Of a stretch of 64,000 bases of DNA, positions 32,185 through 40,796 are shown piece by piece. The position numbers were made by a program, and so were the translations under genes. The stretch is from assembly GCF_009857595.1 (NCBI RefSeq), contig NZ_WWCU01000003.1, forward strand, positions 1 to 64,000, given 5' to 3'. The notes under the pieces are model-generated. The model was not told where the DNA came from, searched no databases, and saw only the letters and a list, made by a program, of their open reading frames with translations. How positions within the stretch are numbered: position 1 is the stretch's first letter; each line of letters opens with the position of its first letter. This stretch comes from Pseudoduganella aquatica (GTDB lineage Bacteria > Pseudomonadota > Gammaproteobacteria > Burkholderiales > Burkholderiaceae_D).

Positions 32185-33399
32185 TCAAGCGGCCGCGCGT
32201 TGCGTCAGGATTTCCACCGCCGGCAGGGTTTTACCTTCCAGGAACTCCAGGAAAGCGCCGCCGCCGGTCGAGATATAGCCAATTTTATCGGTAATGTCAT
32301 ATTTTGCAATCGCCGCCAGCGTATCGCCGCCACCGGCGATCGAATAGGCCTTGGAACCGGCGATGGCCAGCGCCAGCGTCTTGGTGCCTTCGCCGAACTG
32401 GTCGAACTCGAACACGCCGACCGGGCCGTTCCACACCACGGTGCCGGCCGCGGCGATCTTGGCCGCCAGCAGCTGGGCGGTCTTGGGACCGATATCCAGG
32501 ATCATGTCGTCGTCGGCCACGTCGGCCACATCCTTGATGGTGGCGGCGGCGGTCGGCGAGAACTCCTTGGCGCACACCACGTCCACCGGAATCGGCACTT
32601 CGGCGCCGCGCGCGGCCATGATATCGATAATGGCCTTGGCTTCGTCCACCAGGTCGTTCTCCACCAGCGACTTGCCGATGTTCAGGCCCACGGCCTTCAT
32701 GAAGGTGTTGGCGATGCCGCCGCCGACGATCAGGCCGTCCACTTTCTCGGACAGGGCCTTCAGGATGGACAGCTTGGACGATACTTTGGAACCGGCCACG
32801 ATAGCCAGCAGCGGACGGGCCGGCGCGCCCAGCGCCTTGCCCAGCGCGTCCAGCTCGGCCGCCAGCAGCGGGCCGGCGCAGGCCACCGGCGCGAACTTGG
32901 CGATGCCGTGGGTGGAGGCTTCGGCGCGGTGCGCGGTGCCGAATGCGTCATTGACGTAGACGTCGCACAGGGCGGCCATCTTCTGCGCCAGCTCGTCGGC
33001 GTTCTTCTTCTCGCCCTTGTTCACGCGCACATTTTCCAGCAGCACCACCTGGCCGGCCTGCAGGCCTTCCAGGCCAGCGCCGTCCACCCAGTTCTGTTTC
33101 AGTTCCACCGGCTGGCCCAGCAGCTCGGCCAGGCGCTTGGCGACCGGCGCCAGGCTGTCTTCCGGCTTGAACTCGCCCTCGGTGGGACGGCCCAGGTGCG
33201 AAGTAACCATGACCTTGGCGCCAGCGGCAACGGCGGCGCGGATGGCCGGCACGGAGGCGCGGATGCGGGTGTCTTCAGTGATGTTGCCGGCGTCGTCTTG
33301 CGGCACGTTCAAGTCGGCGCGGATGAACACGCGCTTGCCTTGCAGGGCTTGTTGGTCGATCAGATCTTGCAGACGAATGAAGTTCAGAACAGCTTGCAT
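32185..33399 (-). CDS. pgk: Phosphoglycerate kinase
   Basis: 404 residues. It transfers phosphate from 1,3-bisphosphoglycerate to [23 protein letters not shown] is the N-terminal substrate site, [11 protein letters not shown] the second, and [16 protein letters not shown] and [14 protein letters not shown] the nucleotide side. [12 protein letters not shown] is the C-terminal signature. A few residues ahead of the usual MSF-type start ([14 protein letters not shown]) are present; ATG 33397-33399 is the only good start. It heads the pgk-pyk-fba series. Confidence 0.97.
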   Translation of the reverse strand: MQAVLNFIRLQDLIDQQALQGKRVFIRADLNVPQDDAGNITEDTRIRASVPAIRAAVAAGAKVMVTSHLGRPTEGEFKPEDSLAPVAKRLAELLGQPVELKQNWVDGAGLEGLQAGQVVLLENVRVNKGEKKNADELAQKMAALCDVYVNDAFGTAHRAEASTHGIAKFAPVACAGPLLAAELDALGKALGAPARPLLAIVAGSKVSSKLSILKALSEKVDGLIVGGGIANTFMKAVGLNIGKSLVENDLVDEAKAIIDIMAARGAEVPIPVDVVCAKEFSPTAAATIKDVADVADDDMILDIGPKTAQLLAAKIAAAGTVVWNGPVGVFEFDQFGEGTKTLALAIAGSKAYSIAGGGDTLAAIAKYDITDKIGYISTGGGAFLEFLEGKTLPAVEILTQRAAA

Positions 33400-33462
33400 G
33401 GCTACCCAAAGGACGAAGGTTGGAAAGACCGCTATTCTACCGCAACGCCGGACGCGAATCCC

Positions 33463-33795
33463 TTAGAAAATATGCAACAGTCTCAGGGCGGTGAAGAAGG
33501 CCATGCCGAAAATGATGGTTTCCAGCATGTTACGGCGCACCAGGTAAAACGCGATCGCGACCACGCCGGACACCAGTTTCAGATTGTCCAGGCCGATATG
33601 CACCTGGCCGCCCGGCGCCAGCAGCAGGTCGGGCGCGACGATGGCGGCCAGCGCGCAGGCCGGCGCGTAGCGCAGCACCTCGTGCACCCGTTTCGGGATA
33701 TTGATATGGTGGCCGATCAGCCAGAACGAGGCGCGCGTGGCCGCCGTGGCCACCGCCAGCGCCACGATGGTGAGCCAGATTTCCCAGTCAGCCAT
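33463..33795 (-). CDS. azlD: AzlD-family branched-chain amino acid exporter, small subunit
   Basis: 110 residues with about four hydrophobic segments. RASFWLIGHHINIPKRVHEVLRYAP is the AzlD signature, and the tail NMLETIIFGMAFFTALR is typical. With AzlC it forms an inner-membrane exporter of branched-chain amino acids. The start overlaps azlC by 8 bases, which implies coupled translation. Confidence 0.92.
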   Translation of the reverse strand: MADWEIWLTIVALAVATAATRASFWLIGHHINIPKRVHEVLRYAPACALAAIVAPDLLLAPGGQVHIGLDNLKLVSGVVAIAFYLVRRNMLETIIFGMAFFTALRLLHIF

Positions 33796-34546
33796 GCTTG
33801 CCGTCCTTGTTGCGCGCCCGCTTTTCAGTCAGTTCCTCGGCCGCCATGGCCGTCAGCATGCCCAGCACGACGGCTGCCAGCAGGCCCAGCTTGTACGGCA
33901 GGCCGACGCCGGCCACCGCCACCGCGCCGGCCACGATCACGCCGCACACGGCGGGCCGGCTGGCCGTCAGCGGCACCATGATGCAGATAATGGCCAGCGT
34001 GCCGGCGAAGCCCAGGCCCCACTCGGCCGGCACCGTGCTGCCCAGCAGCACGCCGGTGATGGAACCGATCTGCCAGGCTGCCCAGTTGGGGTACATCAGG
34101 CCTTTCAGGTAGGAGACCTTGCCCGCCACCGGCGCTTCGCTGGGGTAGCGCTGCAGGAAGAGCGCGGCCGTCATGTCGCCCGAACAATAGCCGAGCAGAA
34201 AACGCTGGCGCCACGGCAGGCCGGCGAAATGCGGCGCCAGGAGGACGGAGAAAATGACGAAGCGCAGATTGACGGCGATGGCGGTCAGGAAGATGACCCA
34301 GATCGGCGCGCCGGCCGCGATCAGCGGCAGCGAGGCCAGCTGGGCCGAGCCGGCGAAGGCCATCAAGGTCATGCCCAGCGCCTGCGGCACCGTCAGCCCG
34401 CTCTTGACCATGGCCACGCCCACCACCAGGCCCCAGGCGCCGATGCCGAACAAGGTGGGGATGCCGCTTCTCAGGCCTTCGCGCCAGGAGGCTTCATCGT
34501 GGCGTGCAACATCGACAGTGGCGGTGGCTGGAGTGGCTTCGTTCAT
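33788..34546 (-). CDS. azlC: AzlC-family branched-chain amino acid exporter, large subunit
   Basis: 252 residues. It is a multi-pass inner-membrane protein with LRSGIPTLFGIGAWGLVVGVA, MTLMAFAGSAQLASLPLI and NLRFVIFSVLLAPHF, all typical of AzlC. A short charged N-terminus (1-20) precedes the first helix. It is first in a two-gene operon with azlD. The space upstream (34547-34698) is a divergent promoter region shared with the zinc-finger gene. Confidence 0.93.
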   Translation of the reverse strand: MNEATPATATVDVARHDEASWREGLRSGIPTLFGIGAWGLVVGVAMVKSGLTVPQALGMTLMAFAGSAQLASLPLIAAGAPIWVIFLTAIAVNLRFVIFSVLLAPHFAGLPWRQRFLLGYCSGDMTAALFLQRYPSEAPVAGKVSYLKGLMYPNWAAWQIGSITGVLLGSTVPAEWGLGFAGTLAIICIMVPLTASRPAVCGVIVAGAVAVAGVGLPYKLGLLAAVVLGMLTAMAAEELTEKRARNKDGKHG

Positions 34547-34698
34547 GTGGTTTTCCTGCCACGCGCGCGTTGTTTTTGTGGAAACGAACGCAAGCGGCCG
34601 GTACTGTAGATCAGGCGCTATTCTACCGATGATTCTGGGAATTGCGCGAATCCGTTAAAATCGGTGTTTTCAGCCTACGTTACACGGAGATCGCCAAG

Positions 34699-34905
34699 AT
34701 GAGCAACACCACCCAGCCAGCAGCCGCCAACGCAGTAGAACTCGACGGCAAAGACCTGCCGGCCCACTGCCCCAACCCGGCCATGCCGCTGTGGTCTTCG
34801 CACCCGCGCGTGTTCCTGGAGTTCAATCACGACGGCGTGGCCAAGTGCCCGTACTGCGGCACCGCCTACCGCCTCAAGCCAGGCGCCGTGGTTGCCCATC
34901 ACTGA
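34699..34905 (+). CDS. Small CHCC zinc-finger domain protein
   Basis: 68 residues. LPAHCPNPAMPLWSSHPRVFLEF then GVAKCPYCGTAYRL gives the C-x-H-x-CxxC zinc pattern of the CHCC family, related to mitochondrial NDUFS6. Such small proteins are universal in betaproteobacteria but their role is unclear. ATG 34699 is chosen because a GGAG (34686-34689) lies upstream; a longer frame begins at 34642. The next gene starts 22 bp after its stop and is probably cotranscribed. Confidence 0.9.
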   Translation: MSNTTQPAAANAVELDGKDLPAHCPNPAMPLWSSHPRVFLEFNHDGVAKCPYCGTAYRLKPGAVVAHH

Positions 34906-34927
34906 TTATTCCGGCCCGGAGTCTGCC

Positions 34928-35347
34928 ATGTCAAAAAAACAATTGAACGGTAGCGCCAGCGAAGTGGAAGCCGCCTTTTACGACGCGCTGAACCGGGCCG
35001 ACGTGGACGCCCTGATGGCCCTGTGGGCCGACGACGAGGAAATCGCTTGCGTGCACCCGGGCGGTCCGCGCCTGGTGGGGCACCGCGCCATCCGCGAATC
35101 GTGGTCCATCATCCTGGAGCACGGCGGCCTGCACATCATGCCGGCCGTGCTGCACGAAACCCACAACCTGATGAGCTCGATTCATTCCGTGGTGGAGGGC
35201 GTGACCGCCGCCACCGGCGAGCCGGCCCACCTGGTGGCCAGCAACGTCTATATCAAAACGCCGAAAGGCTGGCGCATCGTGCTGCGCCATGTGTCCGTGG
35301 CGCCCGGCCCCGTGCCCGTGGACAACCCGGCGCAAGTGCTGCACTGA
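34928..35347 (+). CDS. SnoaL/NTF2-like protein
   Basis: 139 residues of the NTF2-like cone fold. EVEAAFYDALNRADVDALMALWADDEEIACVHPGGPRLVGHRAIRESW-type sequence is typical of the SnoaL-like DUF4440 group. ATG 34928 is preceded by GGAG (34918-34921) at six bases, stronger than the ATG at 34892 that overlaps the zinc-finger gene. Proteins of this fold bind small ligands or act as isomerases. No catalytic role can be assigned. It is part of a run of four same-strand genes. Confidence 0.85.
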   Translation: MSKKQLNGSASEVEAAFYDALNRADVDALMALWADDEEIACVHPGGPRLVGHRAIRESWSIILEHGGLHIMPAVLHETHNLMSSIHSVVEGVTAATGEPAHLVASNVYIKTPKGWRIVLRHVSVAPGPVPVDNPAQVLH

Positions 35348-35357
35348 GCGGCCGGCG

Positions 35358-36350
35358 ATGAAGTACACCGCGCCACGGTGGCTGCCCAGCGGCCATCTGC
35401 AAACCATCTATCCCGCCGTCTGCATCAGCAAGCCGGCGGTGGCCTTCCGCCGCGAGCGCTGGCAGACGCCGGACGGCGATTTCGTCGATGTCGATTTTGT
35501 CGACGGCCAGCCCGGCCAGCCTTTCGTGGTGCTGTTCCACGGCCTGGAAGGCTCGTCCGACAGCCACTACGCGCGCGCCCTGATGGCCGAAGTGCGGGCG
35601 CGCGGCTGGTCCGGCGCGGTGCCGCATTTCCGCGGCTGCTCGGGCGAGCCCAACCTGGCGCCGCGCTTCTACCATTCCGGCGACGCCGCCGAAATCGACT
35701 GGGTGATACGCCGCCTGCACGCGCGCGCCATGGACGCGGCCTGCAGCCGCTTCTACGCCACCGGCGTATCGCTGGGCGGCAACGCGCTGCTGCGCTGGCT
35801 GGGCGAGTCGCAGCACCAGGCCGAGATCGTCGATGCGGCCTGCGCCGTGTCCGCGCCGCTGGATCTGGCGCGCGGCGGGGAGTCGCTGTCGCGCGGCTTC
35901 AACCTGCTCTACACGCGCATGTTCCTGAACACGCTCAAGCCCAAGTGCGTGGCCAAGCTCAAGCAGTTCCCCGGCCTGTACGACCTGAACGCGCTGATGG
36001 CCGCCAAGGACTTGTACGCCTTCGACAACGTGGTCACCGCGCCGCTGCACGGCTACCGCAACACGGACGACTACTGGGACCGCGCCAGCGCCAAGCATGT
36101 GCTGACCGACATCACGGTACCGACGCTGGTGCTGAACGCCAAAAACGATCCCTTCCTGCCCGGCATCCACCTGCCGCGCAAAGCCGCGCCCGGCGTGCTG
36201 CTCGATTACCCGGAGCACGGCGGTCACGTGGGCTTTGCGGCCGGCGCGCCGCCGGGCTCGCTGAGCTGGCTGCCGCAGCGGCTGATCCATTTCCTGGAAG
36301 GCGAAAACGCCAGCCGCGCGGCGGGCAAGGGCCGGATGTGCGAAGCTTGA
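35358..36350 (+). CDS. YheT-type alpha/beta hydrolase
   Basis: 330 residues. PRWLPSGHLQTIYP is the signature opening of the YheT/ABHD1-3 group. VLFHGLEGSSDSHYARAL forms the oxyanion region, GVSLGGNALL holds nucleophile S138, and LNAKNDPFLP and EHGGHVGF carry the acid and base. The real substrate of bacterial YheT is unknown. ATG 35358 begins right where the conserved segment starts, 10 bases after the SnoaL gene stop. It is cotranscribed with the hypothetical gene 3 bases downstream. Confidence 0.92.
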   Translation: MKYTAPRWLPSGHLQTIYPAVCISKPAVAFRRERWQTPDGDFVDVDFVDGQPGQPFVVLFHGLEGSSDSHYARALMAEVRARGWSGAVPHFRGCSGEPNLAPRFYHSGDAAEIDWVIRRLHARAMDAACSRFYATGVSLGGNALLRWLGESQHQAEIVDAACAVSAPLDLARGGESLSRGFNLLYTRMFLNTLKPKCVAKLKQFPGLYDLNALMAAKDLYAFDNVVTAPLHGYRNTDDYWDRASAKHVLTDITVPTLVLNAKNDPFLPGIHLPRKAAPGVLLDYPEHGGHVGFAAGAPPGSLSWLPQRLIHFLEGENASRAAGKGRMCEA

Positions 36351-36353
36351 AGC

Positions 36354-36956
36354 ATGGATGACATCGTAAAACAAGCACTGGCCAAATGGCCCAATGTGCC
36401 GCACTGCTACGGCTGGCTGGGCCTGGACGCGCGCGGAAACTGGCGCATGCGCGACGAGCGCGCGCAGCACCTCGGCCTGCCGGGCGACAAGCTGAGCAAT
36501 GCGGCGCTGGTGGGTTTTATCGTGCGCAACTACGCCAGCGACGAGCGCGGCTGCTGGTATTTCCAGAACGGTCCGCAGCGCGTGTATTTGAACCTGGAGA
36601 CCACGCCGTTTGTGGCGCGCACCGATCCGGCGCAGGATTTTGTGCTGCATACCGGCGAGGCCTTGGGGCAGCCGGAGGCGGCGTATCTGACCGAGGCCGG
36701 TGAGCTGCTCCTGCAGCGCGGCAACGTGAGCGCGCAGCTGGACGACCGCGACGTGGCGCAGGCCATGGCGCTGCTGGAGATGGATGGCCGCGCCGTGGAT
36801 GACGAGGCGCTGATGGCCTGGCTGGAGGGCGGCAAAGGCGCGCTGACGCTGCGTAGCGGTGATGGCGGCGCGATCGGCGTGCAGCGCGTGCGCAGTGACG
36901 GCATACCCGCGCAATTCGGTTTCATCCGCCAGCCGCAGCCGGACGCGCCGGCGTGA
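36354..36956 (+). CDS. Conserved betaproteobacterial protein of unknown function
   Basis: 200 residues, no signal peptide or membrane segment. The N-terminus, with KWPNVPHCYGWLGLDARGNWRM, and a middle YFQNGPQRVYLNLE-type segment look like a conserved family of about 200-residue proteins (a DUF) next to yheT in related genomes. I cannot name the family with certainty. It starts 3 bases after the yheT stop, so the two are almost surely coupled. A paired REP element follows. Confidence 0.75.
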   Translation: MDDIVKQALAKWPNVPHCYGWLGLDARGNWRMRDERAQHLGLPGDKLSNAALVGFIVRNYASDERGCWYFQNGPQRVYLNLETTPFVARTDPAQDFVLHTGEALGQPEAAYLTEAGELLLQRGNVSAQLDDRDVAQAMALLEMDGRAVDDEALMAWLEGGKGALTLRSGDGGAIGVQRVRSDGIPAQFGFIRQPQPDAPA

Positions 36957-36961
36957 CGCCC

Positions 36962-37066
36962 GGCGGGTTACGCACTCCGTGCTAACCCGCCCTACGCCCC
37001 CTCCAAATTCCGTAAATTTCGTAACTTCGTAGGGCGGGTTAGCGCGCGGCGCGCGCGTAACCCGCC
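36962..37066. repeat. Paired REP-like element (BIME), copy 3
   Basis: First unit GGCGGGTTACGC...GCTAACCCGCCCTACG (36962-36996), second GTAGGGCGGGTTAGCG...GTAACCCGCC (37029-37066), facing each other across a 32-base AT-richer spacer. It fills the space between the convergent 3' ends of the hypothetical gene and bepA and could terminate both. Confidence 0.85.
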
Positions 37067-37075
37067 AAGCGCCGC

Positions 37076-38644
37076 CTACGGCTCCTTGTACTTATCCCCC
37101 ATCGCATCCTTGCGCCGCTGTTTGAGCTCGCGCTCCCTGGCGTCAATCTGCGCCTGGTCATAAAACGACGCATCGGTCGATTTGCGCGCCAGGTTGAGCT
37201 GATCCAGCGCCGCCAGCGTGCCGCCCTGCAAAGTGTAGGACTCCGCCAGCGCCATATGCTGCAAAGCCATCTTGCCCTGCTTGGAATAAGCCTTGGCCAG
37301 CAAGTCATGCACCTCCGGCTCCTCCTTGTAGAACTGCGCCTGCTCGCGCAGGAAGCGCGCCGCCTCCTCGAGCTGGCCGGACGCGATCATGGCCTCCGCG
37401 TACTGGTGCGCAATCCCGCGCGACAAGGGGAACTGCTGGTGCGCCGCCGACGCCTCCTTCAACGCCGCAGCAATCAGCGGCGCATTCGATTCCTGCGCCA
37501 GCTTGATATCCAGCGACAAGCTGGTGAACACCGTCGGCGCCGTATCGCGCTGGGCCATGCCGAACACGCCCTTCGGCATGGGCGCCTCGATGGTGGCGCG
37601 CGCCTTGTCCAGCCAGCGCTGCGCCGCCGCGTAGTCATTCTTCTTGAACATGGCAAACGCCATGCCGTACTGGCCCGCCGTCTTCTGCTGGCGGTTGTCC
37701 TGCTCCATCAGGCTTTCAAAATACTGCATCGCCTCGGCCAGCCCCTGCGTGCTCATATCCTGCAGCACCCGCGCGCGCGAACGCACCAGGTAAAAGGCCA
37801 GGCTGTCGAGCCGCTGCTTGTAAGGCTGCTCGCGGATGCGGGCCTGGATGTCGGCGATGCGCTCGGTGGTCAGCGGGTGCGTCAGCAGATAGGCGGGCAC
37901 CAGGTCGCTGTAGTTGCGGCTGGCCGTCTGCATGCGCTGGAAAAAGGCCACCATGCCGCTGGTGTCGAAGCCCGCCTCGCCCATGATCTGGAAACCGACC
38001 CGGTCCGCCTCGCGCTCGGCGTCGCGGCCGAAATTGAGCTGCCGCTGGATGGCCAGGCCCTGCCCGCCCATCATCACGCCCATGGCCGCGTCCGGGCTGG
38101 ACTTGGCCGCCAGGATGGCCAGTATCATGGCCGCCAGCGGTATCAGCGCGTCCTGCTTCTGCTGCCCCAGCTGGCGCGCAATGTGGCGCTGCGCCACGTG
38201 GCCGATCTCGTGTCCCAGCACCGAAGCCAGTTCGGACTCGGACTGCGCCGCCAGCAGCAGCGCCGAGTGCACGGCGATAAAACCGCCCGGCAGCGCGAAG
38301 GCGTTGAGCTGGCCGTCGCGCACGGCGAAGAAGAAGTAATTGAAGCTGGCCTCGCCGCGCGCGCCCGGATGGGCCGTCACCAGCGTGTTGCCCAGCGAGT
38401 TCAGGTATTCGAGGATGGGCGCATCATCGAGATAATCCTTGTTGCTGCGAATGTCATACATGATCTCCTCGCCCAGCTTGCGCTCGATCAGCGGGGAGAG
38501 CTCCTGGCGCTCGGTGTCGCCGAGGCTGGGCAGGTTCAGGGGCTTGGACGGCAGCAGCTGCGCCTCGGCCACGCCGATAGGCGCGGCGAACAGCAGGGAT
38601 GCAGCCAGGGGGAGCAAGCGCGGCAAAAAACGTTTTGATTTCAC
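37076..38644 (-). CDS. bepA: Periplasmic M48 metalloprotease with TPR domain (BepA-like)
   Basis: 522 residues. A signal peptide (to about VAEA, residue 28) exports it. The M48 domain has HEIGH (145-149) and RDAEREADRVG as the third zinc-ligand helix. After about residue 300 the chain is helical TPR-like repeats. BepA is a protease-chaperone that supports assembly of LptD and other outer-membrane proteins. The domain order and length match the E. coli protein (about 487). A basic C-terminus (ELKQRRKDAMGDKYKEP) is slightly longer. Confidence 0.9.
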   Translation of the reverse strand: MKSKRFLPRLLPLAASLLFAAPIGVAEAQLLPSKPLNLPSLGDTERQELSPLIERKLGEEIMYDIRSNKDYLDDAPILEYLNSLGNTLVTAHPGARGEASFNYFFFAVRDGQLNAFALPGGFIAVHSALLLAAQSESELASVLGHEIGHVAQRHIARQLGQQKQDALIPLAAMILAILAAKSSPDAAMGVMMGGQGLAIQRQLNFGRDAEREADRVGFQIMGEAGFDTSGMVAFFQRMQTASRNYSDLVPAYLLTHPLTTERIADIQARIREQPYKQRLDSLAFYLVRSRARVLQDMSTQGLAEAMQYFESLMEQDNRQQKTAGQYGMAFAMFKKNDYAAAQRWLDKARATIEAPMPKGVFGMAQRDTAPTVFTSLSLDIKLAQESNAPLIAAALKEASAAHQQFPLSRGIAHQYAEAMIASGQLEEAARFLREQAQFYKEEPEVHDLLAKAYSKQGKMALQHMALAESYTLQGGTLAALDQLNLARKSTDASFYDQAQIDARERELKQRRKDAMGDKYKEP

Positions 38645-38691
38645 AATGATATGATACCTGTCGATACCTGCAACTGACTAACTATACCCCA

Positions 38692-39189
38692 ATGACCAGC
38701 ACTCCCACCCCAGACCAGCTGACCCACTTCGACACCACAGGCCAGGCCCACATGGTCGACGTCGGCGCCAAACAGGAAACCCACCGCACGGCCGTCGCCA
38801 GCGGCAGCATCCGCATGAAGCCCGAGACGCTGGCAATCATTTTAGCGGGAAGCGCGAAGAAAGGTGACGTCCTGGGTATCGCGCGCATCGCCGCCATCAT
38901 GGGCGCCAAGCGCACCAGCGACCTGGTGCCCCTGTGCCACCCGCTGGCGCTGACCCGCGTGACGGTCGACTTCAGCACCGACGAAGCCAATTCCAGCGTG
39001 CACTGCCGCGCGCAAGTGGAAACCTACGGCAAGACCGGCGTGGAAATGGAAGCGCTGACCGCCGTCCAGGTCGGCCTGCTGACCGTGTACGACATGTGCA
39101 AAGCCGTCGACCGCGGCATGGTGATGACGGACATCCGCGTGATGGAAAAACACGGCGGCAAGAGCGGCGACTGGAGCGTGACCAGCTAA
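38692..39189 (+). CDS. moaC: Cyclic pyranopterin monophosphate synthase
   Basis: 165 residues. MoaC converts the MoaA product into cyclic pyranopterin phosphate for molybdenum cofactor. [45 protein letters not shown] (in part) and [23 protein letters not shown] are the family's sequence. No other Mo-cofactor gene is in the window. It is divergent from bepA with a 47-bp space. Confidence 0.96.
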   Translation: MTSTPTPDQLTHFDTTGQAHMVDVGAKQETHRTAVASGSIRMKPETLAIILAGSAKKGDVLGIARIAAIMGAKRTSDLVPLCHPLALTRVTVDFSTDEANSSVHCRAQVETYGKTGVEMEALTAVQVGLLTVYDMCKAVDRGMVMTDIRVMEKHGGKSGDWSVTS

Positions 39190-39345
39190 ACCCTTGTGGC
39201 AGCTGCCATCTGCCGCGCAGCTGCGCGAAGACCTGAATCAGGGCATATGTTTTGGACAAAGGCTGATTTATTGCAATAGTGTAAAACTTTTACTGCCGGT
39301 ATATAATTAAATTTATAGACATAGGCACAACAAAAGGGCGCACGA

Positions 39346-40059
39346 ATGAGCAGTGGTACTCCGCCGGGTGAAGTCAAGCCGCAGGAATACGAGTTCGAGC
39401 AGATGAACCTGCAGGTGGGTGGCAGGATACAGTTCATCACGCACCGGACCGTCAAGCCTGTACAGCACTTTTCCACGCTGATCGGCTGGGTGAAGGACGA
39501 GTATATGATCGTCAAGGTGCCGTTCGAGAACGGTGCGCCGATTGCCGTCAACGATGGCGACAAGCTGACCATACGCGTGTTTTCCGGCGTGAACGTGTGC
39601 TCGTTTTCCGCCATCGTACAGCGCGTGTTCGGGCGGCCGCTGTTCTACGCCCACCTGTCCTTCCCCGAAAAAATCCAGGGCACCAGCTTGCGCACCGCGA
39701 TGCGGGTGAAGGTGGATATCCCTGCCCAGCTCACCTGCGATGCGACTGGCAGCGTGTCGGTGTTCCTGGTGAACCTGAGCGTGTCGGGCGCGCTGATCGA
39801 GTCGAAGCGGCCGCTGGAGTCCGGCGATGCGGTGGTGGGACTGTCGTTCACGCTGATCGCGCAGCCCGGCAACCGGCAGGTGCTGGTGAATACGCAGGCC
39901 AGCATCCGCAATATCAATGTGATCAAGCCCGCCACTGCGGACAAGGCCGAAGTGTTTACCTACGGCGTGCAGTTCATCAACCTCGATCCCACCCACTACA
40001 CCTTGCTGCAAAACCTCACCTACGAGGCGCTGATCGCCGACCGGCAGAAGATTGTGTAA
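39346..40059 (+). CDS. PilZ-domain c-di-GMP-binding protein (YcgR-like)
   Basis: 237 residues. An N-terminal YcgR-like beta domain (about 20-110) precedes a PilZ domain with both c-di-GMP contacts: RTAMR (R116, R120) and NLSVSG (143-148). Such proteins relay c-di-GMP levels to flagella or pili. The cytosolic protein has no other domain. TATAAT at 39302-39307 is a possible -10 element, though no convincing -35 is seen. It converges with pilA across a strong two-way terminator. The window holds several c-di-GMP enzymes that could feed it. Confidence 0.9.
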   Translation: MSSGTPPGEVKPQEYEFEQMNLQVGGRIQFITHRTVKPVQHFSTLIGWVKDEYMIVKVPFENGAPIAVNDGDKLTIRVFSGVNVCSFSAIVQRVFGRPLFYAHLSFPEKIQGTSLRTAMRVKVDIPAQLTCDATGSVSVFLVNLSVSGALIESKRPLESGDAVVGLSFTLIAQPGNRQVLVNTQASIRNINVIKPATADKAEVFTYGVQFINLDPTHYTLLQNLTYEALIADRQKIV

Positions 40060-40064
40060 GGACG

Positions 40065-40096
40065 AAAAAAAACCTGGCCGAGGCCAGGTTTTTTTT
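40065..40096. terminator. Two-way terminator between the PilZ gene and pilA
   Basis: A8-CCTGGCC-GA-GGCCAGG-T8: a perfect 15-bp stem with a nominal 2-base loop (40065-40079 with 40082-40096). Poly-A and poly-T flanks make it effective in both directions. It serves the PilZ gene and pilA. Confidence 0.92.
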
Positions 40097-40121
40097 GCGC
40101 CGGCGCCGTAGCGCCGTTAGC

Positions 40122-40610
40122 TTAAGGAGTTGCTGGTGCTGCTGCTGCGTTGTTCTTCTCGATTGCGCTCTTCGCCGCTGCATTCGTGGTCGACGCGGTC
40201 GCTTTCCAGGCGATGGTTGCACCATTCGGGCTAGGTTCGAAATCGATCGTGGTTTTGTCTACGCCTTTACCTACGCCGTCGTCAGCGAAGGTAAGGGTGA
40301 TTTTGCCGTCCTTGACAGTAGCGCTCTTAACTTCTTTGGTAGCTACGAAGTCAGGAATGTTTTTGCCAGCCGAGGCACCGTTGTCGCAACCGGTAGTGGT
40401 GCCGCCGCTTTCCTGGATGCACAGGGCAGTCGCGGTCTTGATACCATCAACCGACGATACGGCGCTGGCCACTTTGGCTTTGACGGTGTAGTCGCTGTAA
40501 GCAGGGATGGCCACTGCTGCCAGGATGCCGATAATGGCCACAACGATCATCAGTTCGATCAGGGTGAAACCGGCTTGTGCTTGTTTCTTCATCATTTTCA
40601 TGGATTTCAT
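40122..40610 (-). CDS. pilA: Type IV pilin major subunit
   Basis: 162-residue prepilin. A short basic leader ends in AQAG, cut by PilD before [20 protein letters not shown], with the conserved Glu5 of the mature protein. The body has two cysteines (C64, C75) only 11 apart, so a small central loop rather than the usual C-terminal disulfide loop. The C-terminus is Ala-rich. ATG at 40608-40610 follows AGGAG at seven bases. A sigma-54 site lies about 55 bases upstream. It is the pilus fibre subunit for twitching, adhesion or DNA uptake. Confidence 0.95.
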   Translation of the reverse strand: MKSMKMMKKQAQAGFTLIELMIVVAIIGILAAVAIPAYSDYTVKAKVASAVSSVDGIKTATALCIQESGGTTTGCDNGASAGKNIPDFVATKEVKSATVKDGKITLTFADDGVGKGVDKTTIDFEPSPNGATIAWKATASTTNAAAKSAIEKNNAAAAPATP

Positions 40611-40662
40611 TTTATTGCTCCTCAAGAGGTGAACTGGTTGTTTGGTGCCACACTTGAGTTAG

Positions 40663-40678
40663 AGCAATTGCTGTGCCA
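40663..40678 (-). promoter_or_regulatory. Sigma-54 promoter of pilA
   Basis: On the minus strand TGGCACA-GCAA-TTGCT runs from 40678 to 40663 and matches the -24/-12 sigma-54 consensus (TGGCACG-N4-TTGCW) with one mismatch. The predicted start is near 40652, about 40 bases before the ATG. pilA is RpoN/PilR-dependent in Pseudomonas and relatives. Confidence 0.88.
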
Positions 40679-40740
40679 GGCCTGAAAATGCCCTTTTCAG
40701 CCGGATGTCTGCCAATTTTCGTCACTTTTGCTTCCTGGAA

Positions 40741-40796
40741 CTGACGATTTTTGTCAGCTCGGCTGTCAAAGTTTGGCAGCTGACGATTTTTGTCAG
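40741..40796. promoter_or_regulatory. Candidate PilR upstream activator sites (two inverted repeats)
   Basis: CTGACGATTTTTGTCAG occurs twice, at 40741-40757 and 40780-40796, with a further CTGTCAA between. Each copy is a TGAC-N7-GTCA inverted repeat. They sit 63-130 bases upstream of the sigma-54 element, where enhancer proteins bind, and contain the TGTC core reported for PilR. The second copy overlaps the FHA gene stop. Confidence 0.5.

Noticed and set aside
39279..39307. Possible flagellar sigma-28 promoter before the PilZ gene (TAAA...GCCG)
   Set aside because: The spacing between the two halves is about six bases too short for the consensus; only an isolated TATAAT remains.
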